Positions 4,983 to 10,677 of a stretch of DNA of 10,677 nucleotides are shown here, piece by piece. The stretch's first letter is position 1. Every line of letters begins with the position of its first letter. Under the pieces are notes generated by a model. It made no database searches. It saw only the letters and a program-made list of their open reading frames with translations, and was not told the DNA's origin. The position numbers and the translations under genes were made by a program. The DNA is from an uncultured Clostridia bacterium (GTDB taxonomy: Bacteria; Bacillota; Clostridia; TANB77; CAG-508): NCBI GenBank assembly GCA_934122385.1, contig CAKOWP010000036.1, positions 1 through 10,677 of the forward strand, given 5' to 3'.

Positions 4983-5918
4983 ATGATAATAAACACAGGA
5001 TGCAGAACAGACATACCAGCATTTTATTCAAAATGGCTAATGAATAGAATAAGAGAAGAATATGTACTGGTAAGAAATCCATATTATCCATCACAAATAA
5101 CTAAATACAGTTTATCACCTAAAGAGGTAGACTGTTTAGCATTTTGCACTAAAAATCCAGAACCAATGTTAAAATACTTAGGTGAATTAGACCAATATAA
5201 GCAATATTGGTTTGTAACAATTACGCCTTATGGAAAAGACATTGAGCCAGTTGTGCCAGACAAAGAAAAAGTAATAGAAAGTTTTAAAAAATTATCAAAC
5301 CATGTAGGAATAGACTCTATTGGGTGGAGATATGACCCCATTTTAATAAACAAGGATTTTGATGTAGAAAAACACATAGAATGTTTTGAAAAAATGGCTA
5401 GGCAATTAAGAGGATATACTAACAATTGCACTATTAGTTTTTTAGATTTATATGAAAAAGTGAAAAGAAATGCACCAGATTTAAGACCACCAACAAAAGA
5501 AGAGCAAATCCAAATAGCAAAAGCATTTGCAAAAATAGGAAAAGAAAATAATATGACAATTCATGGTTGCTGCGAAAAGAATTTCTTGGAAGAGTATGGG
5601 ATAAAATGTAATGGATGTATGAGTCAAGAAATTGTAGAAAAATCAATAGGATGTAAATTAAAACCACCGAAAAGAAAGAATTTAAGGCAAGAATGTAATT
5701 GTCTTATGGGTAATGATATAGGTTCTTATAACACTTGTGGACATTTATGCAAATATTGTTATGCAAATGCAAATAAGTCATTAGTCATTGATAATATGAA
5801 AAAACATAAAGAAAATTCTCCATTTTTGATTGGAAACATTGAAGTTGGAGATAATATTAAAGAGGCAAAACAAAAAAGATGGATTGTAAGTGAAGATGAA
5901 CAAATTAGTTTTATTTAA
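4983..5918 (+). CDS. DUF1848 protein, probable permuted radical SAM-like Fe-S protein
   Basis: A 311-residue cytosolic protein of the DUF1848 family, whose function is not known to me. The N-terminal half contains FCTKNPEP (54-61), WFVTITPYG (76-84), IEPVVPDKE (87-95) and WRYDPI (115-120). These resemble, in order, the mid-barrel motifs of spore photoproduct lyase-like radical SAM proteins. The C-terminal half is Cys-rich (C196, C197, C209, C212, C224, C238, C240) and ends with YNTCGHLCKYCYAN, a CX3CX2C cluster motif (C252, C256, C259) with the aromatic residue expected before the third Cys. In normal radical SAM enzymes this motif is at the N-terminus, so the order looks circularly permuted. 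The start is an ATG 7 bases after AAGGAG. It is a single-gene unit with its own promoter. Family call is firm; fold and chemistry are inference. Confidence 0.85.
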   Translation: MIINTGCRTDIPAFYSKWLMNRIREEYVLVRNPYYPSQITKYSLSPKEVDCLAFCTKNPEPMLKYLGELDQYKQYWFVTITPYGKDIEPVVPDKEKVIESFKKLSNHVGIDSIGWRYDPILINKDFDVEKHIECFEKMARQLRGYTNNCTISFLDLYEKVKRNAPDLRPPTKEEQIQIAKAFAKIGKENNMTIHGCCEKNFLEEYGIKCNGCMSQEIVEKSIGCKLKPPKRKNLRQECNCLMGNDIGSYNTCGHLCKYCYANANKSLVIDNMKKHKENSPFLIGNIEVGDNIKEAKQKRWIVSEDEQISFI

Positions 5919-5921
5919 TCA

Positions 5922-5950
5922 TAGATAATTTATATTTTTTATGTTATAAA
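5922..5950 (+). promoter_or_regulatory. Promoter of the cupin gene
   Basis: TAGATA (5922-5927) and TATAAA (5945-5950) are 17 bp apart, and TGT before the -10 box gives the extended form TGTTATAAA. It lies in the 56-base gap after the DUF1848 stop codon. Confidence 0.5.
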
Positions 5951-5974
5951 TAGTACTAAAGGAGAGTGATATCT

Positions 5975-6298
5975 ATGTATAAAAATATAGAAAAAGAAAA
6001 AATATTAGAATTAAAGAATATGGTTGAATACCAAGAAGGACAAGTAGTAAGCAAAACACTAGTACAAAACGAACTAGTAAGTGTTACAATATTCTCATTT
6101 GACAAAGGAGAAGAAATATCAACACATGTAGCAGGCGGAGATGCAATGGTAACAGTATTAGAAGGAAAAGGAAAATTTACAATAGGTGGAAAAGAATATA
6201 TATTAGAAGCGGGACAAACAATTATTATGCCAAAAGATATTCCACATAGTGTTTTTGGAGAAGATAAATTCAAAATGATATTAGTAGTTTCTTTCTAA
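5975..6298 (+). CDS. Small single-domain cupin
   Basis: A 107-residue cytosolic beta-barrel protein. KGEEISTHVAGGDAMVTVLEGKG is the first cupin motif region, with His51 kept. The second His of HxH and the usual Glu are replaced, and GDAMV is the variant common in clostridial small cupins. The second motif is AGQTIIMPKDIPHSVFG with His91. Only two of the usual metal ligands are obvious, so metal binding is uncertain and an enzymatic role cannot be assigned. The ATG at 5975 is preferred over a GTG at 5966 because GGAG (5961-5964) would overlap the latter. It has its own promoter and terminator, so it is a one-gene unit. Codons are A-ending except in the last 100 bases. Confidence 0.85.
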   Translation: MYKNIEKEKILELKNMVEYQEGQVVSKTLVQNELVSVTIFSFDKGEEISTHVAGGDAMVTVLEGKGKFTIGGKEYILEAGQTIIMPKDIPHSVFGEDKFKMILVVSF

Positions 6299-6306
6299 AT
6301 AAATAT

Positions 6307-6338
6307 AGCAGATATTTAGTTGATAAATATCTGCTTTT
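6307..6338 (+). terminator. Intrinsic terminator after the cupin
   Basis: AGCAGATATTT (6307-6317) and AAATATCTGCT (6325-6335) form a perfect 11-bp stem with a 7-base loop, followed by TTTAT. The loop and 3' arm overlap the -35 box of the next promoter. Confidence 0.75.
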
Positions 6339-6348
6339 ATGATATAAA
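6320..6348 (+). promoter_or_regulatory. Promoter of the MFS-antiporter pair
   Basis: TTGATA (6320-6325) and TATAAA (6343-6348) are 17 bp apart, with TGA before the -10 box (extended form). The -35 box lies inside the loop of the preceding terminator hairpin. The first gene starts at 6393. Confidence 0.65.
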
Positions 6349-6392
6349 ATAATAAACAAAAATATATTAAGAAAAATGGAACGGAGCAACAA

Positions 6393-7559
6393 ATGAATAA
6401 AATTAAAGAAGAAAACAAAATATTAATAATGTTAGCATTTTTCAGCATTTCAGCAGGATTATGGGGAAATTTCAGACAACTATGGTTACAAGACAACAAT
6501 TTTATGGTTACAGATATAAGCAACATAATAAGTATAGGAACATTTATAAGTGTAATAATTATAGCCTTAATAGGAAAGTATGTAAAATTAGACAAATTAA
6601 AAAATATGTTGGTAATTGTATTAATAACAAAATTTATAAATATGATATGGCTATATTTATTAAACCAAACAATATCAACAGAACTCATAAAATTATTAAT
6701 AATAATAGATATAGTAACAGAATACATAATAATAACAAGCATATATCCATTAATAACAACAATAGTAAAAACAGGAACAATATATAGCAAACGTCGACTA
6801 ACAGAATATCTATTCAGAGATATAGGAATCTTGTTTGGAGGTTTATTTATAGGAAAAAGCATAGCAGGACTATTAATAAATTATAATATATGTTTACTAA
6901 TAGCAAATGCATTTTTAGCATTAGCACTTATTGTATTGCTAAATATAAAAGTAAATAATTCAAAAAATGAAAAACACGAAGAGTTATCTGCAAAAGATAT
7001 TTTTAAGGATAAAATTTTGATTTTATATTCTATTTATACATTAATTGGGACAATAGCAATGTCAACAGCTCTCGGTTTAAAAATGATTACACTAACAAAT
7101 TATTTTAAGTTTAGTGATAGTGTAGCAACAAATTATCTATTAATTGTTGGGTTATTAGCAGATATCTTTGGAATAATTGCACTAAAATACTTAACACCAA
7201 AAAATGATTACATAACAGTAACCATAAAATTTGGAATAAGATTTTTAGCATATGCAATAGCATTTATATCAAATAATATGATGATTACCTTAATTGCAAT
7301 TACATGGTCTATATTTATATCAACATCATATGAAAACATATGTGATGCAGTATATATAAATAGATTGGACAACAAATATCAATTAAATTTTTCAAACATA
7401 TGTCACATTATTAGATTTTTAGGAGAAGCAATTGGTGTATTTTTATGTGGGTTAATGTATGAAAAAGGCTTAAGATATATGTTTGGCTTATCTGCTGTAT
7501 TTATAATTTTTCAATTAATTCTTGGATATTATATGATACATTTAAGACGAAAAGAATAA
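6393..7559 (+). CDS. MFS-like multi-span membrane transporter
   Basis: A 388-residue, very hydrophobic protein with about 11-12 membrane spans and no signal peptide. Hydrophobic blocks are visible near residues 10-26, 44-62, 71-91, 98-125, 143-163, 167-185, 207-228, 247-265, 278-293, 296-313, 340-356 and 361-383. A basic, polar loop at 186-206 separates two six-span halves, the standard MFS arrangement, and KRRL at 133-136 is a basic cytoplasmic loop. No family-specific motif lets me name a substrate; drug or metabolite efflux is a guess. Start is an ATG 6 bases after CGGAG. It is followed 21 bases later by a calcium/sodium antiporter, probably on the same mRNA. Ile codons are nearly all ATA in the first half and shift to ATT in the second. 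Confidence 0.75.
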   Translation: MNKIKEENKILIMLAFFSISAGLWGNFRQLWLQDNNFMVTDISNIISIGTFISVIIIALIGKYVKLDKLKNMLVIVLITKFINMIWLYLLNQTISTELIKLLIIIDIVTEYIIITSIYPLITTIVKTGTIYSKRRLTEYLFRDIGILFGGLFIGKSIAGLLINYNICLLIANAFLALALIVLLNIKVNNSKNEKHEELSAKDIFKDKILILYSIYTLIGTIAMSTALGLKMITLTNYFKFSDSVATNYLLIVGLLADIFGIIALKYLTPKNDYITVTIKFGIRFLAYAIAFISNNMMITLIAITWSIFISTSYENICDAVYINRLDNKYQLNFSNICHIIRFLGEAIGVFLCGLMYEKGLRYMFGLSAVFIIFQLILGYYMIHLRRKE

Positions 7560-7580
7560 GTGTTTAAAGGAGACAAACAA

Positions 7581-8531
7581 ATGATATTATCAGCAATTTT
7601 AATAATAATAGGATTTGCACTATTAATAGTAGGAGCAGATTTATTAGTAGACGGTGCAAGTGGAATAGCAAAAAAATTCCACATACCAGAAATCATAATA
7701 GGACTTACAATAGTATCAATAGGAACATCAATGCCAGAACTATTTGTAAGTATAACATCAGCAATAGATGGATACTCAGACATGGCACTAGGAAATGTAA
7801 TAGGAAGTAATTTAAGCAACCTATTGCTAATATTAGGACAATCTGCACTAATTAGACCTGTAGTATTTCAAAAAGAAACAAGAATATATGAAATTCCAAT
7901 GTGTTTAATATTTACAGTAATATTTATAATCTTATGCAACACATCAAATACAATATCAAGACCAGAATCAATAATATTATTAGTACTATTTGTTTTATTT
8001 ATTGGGTATACAATATACATGGGAAAAAGAGAAAGTCAAAAAGAAATTCTAGAAATAAAAACAGATGAAAGCAAAAATGACAATACTGTCAAAAACATTT
8101 TATTAGTAATTATAGGAATTGTTGGACTAAAAATCGGTGGAGATTTAGCAGTAAATAACGCAGTAAAAGTGGCTCAATATTTTAATTTGAGCGAAAAAAT
8201 AATAAGCCTAACAATACTAGCAATTGGAACAAGTCTTCCAGAACTTGTAACAAGTGTGACTGCCGCAATAAAAGGAAACAGTGATATTGCGATAGGAAAT
8301 ATAATTGGTTCAAATATATTTAATATGCTACTTATTATTGGTGTGTCAGCAGTTATAAAACCAATTAGTTTTAATACAAGTTATAATTTAGATTTATCAA
8401 TATTATTTATATCAACATTAATATTAGCACTATTCCCAGTTATTCCACCAAAAGACAAGATGAGTAGAATGAATGGATTGGTTTATGTTGTTATGTATGC
8501 AGCATATTTAGGAATATTGTTTTTAGTATAG
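7581..8531 (+). CDS. Calcium/sodium antiporter, CaCA family (YrbG-like)
   Basis: A 316-residue inner-membrane exchanger with the two inverted alpha repeats that line the ion pathway. Repeat 1 has GTSMPELFVS (48-57) and ALGNVIGSNLSN (69-80). Repeat 2 has GTSLPELVTS (216-225) and AIGNIIGSNIFN (238-249). The PE and GN.(I)GSN residues coordinate the ions. A hydrophilic segment at about 148-171 is the central cytoplasmic loop between the halves. Length is normal for prokaryotic YrbG-type exchangers, which use a Na+ or H+ gradient to move Ca2+. The ATG at 7581 is chosen because AAAGGAG (7566-7572) precedes it by 8 bases; an in-frame GTG at 7560 has no such site. It follows the MFS gene by 21 bases and ends before a strong terminator. 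Confidence 0.93.
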   Translation: MILSAILIIIGFALLIVGADLLVDGASGIAKKFHIPEIIIGLTIVSIGTSMPELFVSITSAIDGYSDMALGNVIGSNLSNLLLILGQSALIRPVVFQKETRIYEIPMCLIFTVIFIILCNTSNTISRPESIILLVLFVLFIGYTIYMGKRESQKEILEIKTDESKNDNTVKNILLVIIGIVGLKIGGDLAVNNAVKVAQYFNLSEKIISLTILAIGTSLPELVTSVTAAIKGNSDIAIGNIIGSNIFNMLLIIGVSAVIKPISFNTSYNLDLSILFISTLILALFPVIPPKDKMSRMNGLVYVVMYAAYLGILFLV

Positions 8532-8556
8532 TAATATAGAAAGTCTTTTTATCATG

Positions 8557-8588
8557 AAAAAAGAAAGTGCAAAACGCTTTCTTTTTTT
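8557..8588 (+). terminator. Strong intrinsic terminator after the antiporter
   Basis: A 13-bp stem (8557-8569 with 8575-8587, one G-T pair) with loop CAAAA merges into a run of seven T. A clear end for the transporter pair. Confidence 0.85.
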
Positions 8589-8597
8589 GATTTTTTA

Positions 8598-8606
8598 TGA
8601 TAAAAT
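8598..8606 (+). promoter_or_regulatory. Extended -10 promoter of trmL
   Basis: TGATAAAAT combines TGn with TAAAAT and lies just downstream of the terminator, 37 bases before the ATG. The -35 position (8578-8583, TTTCTT) is poor, which extended -10 sites tolerate. Confidence 0.5.
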
Positions 8607-8643
8607 GTGAGCATAAAATCAAAATAAAAAGAAGGTAATAAAA

Positions 8644-9153
8644 ATGAAATTAAATATAGTAATGGTAGAACCAGAAATACCACAAAACACAGGAAATATA
8701 GCAAGAACATGTGCAATAACAGGAGCCAAACTACACTTAGTACACCCACTAGGATTTAAAATTGACGAAAAATCAGTAAAAAGAGCAGGGCTAGACTACT
8801 GGGACAAGTTAGACATAGAAGAGCATAAATCATTAGAAGATTTTTTAAATAAATACAAACCAGAAGAAAACAATATGTTTTTTGCAACAACAAAAGGAAC
8901 TACAAAATATACAGACATAGACTATTCAACAATGGATGAAGTATTTGTTTTATACGGAAAAGAAACAAAAGGGTTACCAGAAACTTTGTTGGAAAAATAC
9001 TTGGACGAAAAAACAATAAGAATACCAATGCTTCCAACTCTTAGGTCTTTGAATTTATCAAATTCTGTTGCAATTATTACATATGAAATTTTGAGACAAC
9101 ATAATTTTGAAGATTTACAAGAAACAAGTACATATTTTAGCGATAAAATATAA
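8644..9153 (+). CDS. trmL: tRNA (cytidine(34)-2'-O)-methyltransferase TrmL
   Basis: A 169-residue SPOUT-superfamily enzyme that methylates the ribose of the wobble base in certain leucine tRNAs, using S-adenosylmethionine. All three family motifs are present: PEIPQNTGNIART (10-22), LYGKETKGLP (103-112) and IPM-x4-RSLNLSNSVAI (127-144). The last two build the trefoil knot that binds the cofactor. Length is that of the minimal, domain-only TrmL (YibK/CspR type), which acts as a dimer. The ATG is 8 bases after the weak ribosome site GAAGG. A 77-base gap with no terminator separates it from the next small gene, so read-through is likely. The first 380 bases use almost only A-ending codons and the end switches to ATT, CTT, ACT and TCT. 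Confidence 0.94.
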   Translation: MKLNIVMVEPEIPQNTGNIARTCAITGAKLHLVHPLGFKIDEKSVKRAGLDYWDKLDIEEHKSLEDFLNKYKPEENNMFFATTKGTTKYTDIDYSTMDEVFVLYGKETKGLPETLLEKYLDEKTIRIPMLPTLRSLNLSNSVAIITYEILRQHNFEDLQETSTYFSDKI

Positions 9154-9230
9154 AACAAAAGAAAAATATAGAATATGTGCAAAAGACATTTTCTTAAGTA
9201 GAATGAAAATTTTAGCAATGGGAGCAAATT

Positions 9231-9482
9231 ATGGAAAAAATATACAAGGAACCAAACAAATCAGAAACAGAAACAACAATAAATGTATTATATAGTGAAA
9301 ATATGCTATCAATATATACAAACAAAGTGAATTTGCAAAAACAGCTCAACAAATTATTAGGAGCTCCTACTAAAGAAGACAAAATTAAAAGAAGTATTGC
9401 AGGAAGCAGATGGAATATTTCATTAGATGATAAAACAAAAATACAAAAAATAATTCTAAAAGCCAATATATATGAATTGTAA
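9231..9482 (+). CDS. Small uncharacterised protein
   Basis: An 83-residue protein I cannot assign to a function. It starts with an ATG 6 bases after GGGAG and uses the same A-rich codons as its neighbours, which supports a real gene. The sequence is polar and soluble, without a signal peptide or membrane segment. The first half has SETETTINVLYSENMLSIY, resembling short beta strands; the second has LNKLLGAPTKEDKIKRS followed by an aromatic SRWNISLDD and a basic helix-like KTKIQKIILKANIYEL. It sounds like a conserved clostridial small protein but I cannot name the family. Its placement after trmL without a terminator suggests shared transcription, with a possible link to tRNA or ribosome biology that remains a guess. 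Confidence 0.7.
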   Translation: MEKIYKEPNKSETETTINVLYSENMLSIYTNKVNLQKQLNKLLGAPTKEDKIKRSIAGSRWNISLDDKTKIQKIILKANIYEL

Positions 9483-9610
9483 TCTAAAAATCAAATTTAT
9501 AATATAGACAATAAATGGCAAAAAGTAAAGACAAATAAAATTGTAGAATAATTATAAGATAAAATGGAAAAATAAAATTATAAAAATCAGAAAAAAGGAA
9601 GAAGATTACA

Positions 9611-10399
9611 ATGGATAAAAAATTAATTGCATTAGATTTAGATGGAACACTATTAAACAGTGACGGAATAGTAAGTGAGGTAACAAAATTACATTTACAA
9701 AAATTAAAGGAAAAAGGACATATAATAACAATAGCAACAGGAAGAATTTTAAACAGAGCGCTTGTTGGAACAGATGGAGCAGAGTTTACAAATTATATTG
9801 TTAGTGACGCAGGAGCAGCCGTTTTTAAAAATAATGAAATAAACAAAGAGTGGAAAGAAGTATATGCACATGGATTATCAAAAGATATTGCTAAAAATAT
9901 TGCTTCGTATTATGATAAAGACAAATTTATGACTATAAATATATGTGATAGAAATAAGATACACCATTATGACCAAACAGTTAATATAACTGAATTTTTA
10001 GAGAACATAAACGAAATAATACATGTATCAGTAACGTTTATAAACAATGAATTTGTAGAAGAATATTTAAAAATATATACAGAAAAATTTCCTAATTTAA
10101 AAGTAGAGGTTATGCAAGATAGTTTTGGAGAAGTTAAATGGCTAGAAATTGCTCAAAAGGGTGTCGAAAAATATAAGGGAATAACAGAAGTTGCAAAACT
10201 AGAAGAAATTTCAAATGAAAATATTATTGCATTTGGCGATGGCTTAAATGATGTTGAAATGCTTAGAAAATGTGGTGTTGGTGTTGCTATGAAAAATGCT
10301 TTACCAGAAGTTAAAGAACAAGCAGATTATATTACTTTTAGAACTAATAATGAAAATGGAGTTGTAGAATTTTTAAAAGAATATTTAGTTGAAATATAA
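9611..10399 (+). CDS. HAD-superfamily phosphatase, Cof subfamily
   Basis: A 262-residue cytosolic phosphatase. Motif I is LDLDGTLLN with the nucleophile Asp9 and acid Asp11, motif II is the ATGR region (Thr43), Lys184 in the KGVEKYKG stretch is motif III, and GDGLNDVEML (209-218) holds the Mg2+-binding aspartates. The middle part (about 85-180) is the C2-type cap of Cof proteins, which act on sugar phosphates, nucleotides or flavin and pyridoxal precursors; the substrate cannot be told from sequence. Length is normal. The ATG is 8 bases after AGGAAGAA-like purines. The 128 bases upstream hold no clear promoter or terminator. An ABC-exporter gene follows 24 bases later, probably on the same transcript. 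Codons go from A-ending to T-ending toward the 3' end. Confidence 0.92.
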   Translation: MDKKLIALDLDGTLLNSDGIVSEVTKLHLQKLKEKGHIITIATGRILNRALVGTDGAEFTNYIVSDAGAAVFKNNEINKEWKEVYAHGLSKDIAKNIASYYDKDKFMTINICDRNKIHHYDQTVNITEFLENINEIIHVSVTFINNEFVEEYLKIYTEKFPNLKVEVMQDSFGEVKWLEIAQKGVEKYKGITEVAKLEEISNENIIAFGDGLNDVEMLRKCGVGVAMKNALPEVKEQADYITFRTNNENGVVEFLKEYLVEI

Positions 10400-10423
10400 A
10401 TTATAGAAAAAGGAAGAAAAACA

Positions 10424-10677
10424 ATGGACGAAAAATATGGATTTTTTAAAGCACTAAAAGATTTATTTAAATACTCAAAAGAAAATAAAAACAAATATAT
10501 TTTAGGAACAATATTTATGATTATATTTGTAATTACATCAATGGTTTATACAACAATGAATTCAAAATTAATAGCAAATATAATGAGTCTAAACTTAGAC
10601 AAAGCAATAAGATTAGTTGTTATATGTGCACTTTTAAGAATATTTTCAATAACATTCTGCCATAATCAATACAGAAA
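10424..10677 (+). CDS. ABC exporter, transmembrane N-terminus (cut by window end)
   Basis: The first 84 codons of a gene that continues past the window. After a basic, polar start (KDLFKYSKENKNK), residues 25-44 form a first membrane span and 63-79 a second. The layout of a short cytoplasmic elbow helix, span 1 with an external loop that includes NSKLIANIM, then span 2 starting with a DKAIRLVVI-type helix is what ABC exporters of the fused transmembrane-ATPase type show. The ATPase half lies outside the window, so this rests on the fold pattern only. It has an AGGAAG ribosome site and sits 24 bases after the HAD gene. The substrate is unknown. Confidence 0.6.
   Translation, partial: MDEKYGFFKALKDLFKYSKENKNKYILGTIFMIIFVITSMVYTTMNSKLIANIMSLNLDKAIRLVVICALLRIFSITFCHNQYR

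Noticed and set aside
6281..6862. Long minus-strand frame (193 codons) opposite the MFS gene
   Set aside because: It is an antisense shadow caused by the A-rich codons of the + strand gene; its hydrophobic Ile/Asn-rich translation has no start signal or family resemblance.
7529..7819. Minus-strand frame opposite the antiporter start
   Set aside because: It runs through the conserved antiporter repeat and spans two genes; the + strand reading is unambiguous.
9107..9295. Short + strand frame overlapping the trmL end and the small gene
   Set aside because: It overlaps trmL by 47 bases and the small gene by 65 bases in another frame, and lacks a ribosome binding site.

Overview
The window is strongly AT-rich DNA with AGGAG-type ribosome binding sites, many intrinsic terminators and heavy use of AGA, ATA and TTA codons. 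With families such as HxlR, DUF1848, clostridial-type cupins and a Cys-rich radical SAM peptide system, this points to a low-GC Firmicute, most likely an anaerobic, gut-type clostridium. No RNA genes, CRISPR arrays or insertion sequences were seen. Almost all genes lie on the + strand; only two small regulators (MerR and HxlR families) lie on the - strand.

Region 1 (1-1630) is a compact RiPP locus. A 66-residue Cys/Gly-rich precursor peptide (280-480) is followed by a radical SAM/SPASM maturase (569-1582), a pair resembling the ACGX-repeat system. An 11-bp perfect inverted repeat lies just before the peptide. Two back-to-back hairpins separate peptide from maturase: the first looks like a leaky terminator and the second buries the maturase ribosome binding site. 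No exporter or leader peptidase is visible.

Region 2 (1640-4880) mixes regulators with decaying genes. It holds a SAM methyltransferase broken by one extra base; a MerR regulator with a textbook 19-bp-spaced promoter and palindromic operator whose presumed target, an aldo/keto reductase, survives only as its first dozen codons; an intact class I glutamine amidotransferase that now sits directly behind that promoter; an HxlR regulator with an N-terminal Cys; and a degenerate metallo-beta-lactamase-like gene with an out-of-frame internal loss.

Region 3 (4940-10677) looks like ordinary chromosome. It has a DUF1848 protein whose C-terminal CX3CX2C motif and internal TK..P / EP.VP / RYDPI motifs suggest a circularly permuted radical SAM fold; a small cupin; an MFS-like transporter followed 21 bp later by a CaCA calcium/sodium antiporter; the tRNA wobble methyltransferase TrmL; a small unknown protein; a Cof-type HAD phosphatase; and the start of an ABC exporter that runs off the window. 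Several of these genes have extended -10 promoters (TGn plus TATAAA/TATAAT-like). Most also show a within-gene drift from A-ending codons at the 5' end to T-ending codons at the 3' end, which I consider unusual.

The observations most worth following are the RiPP locus with its translational hairpin, the permuted radical SAM reading of DUF1848, and the orphaned MerR operator.
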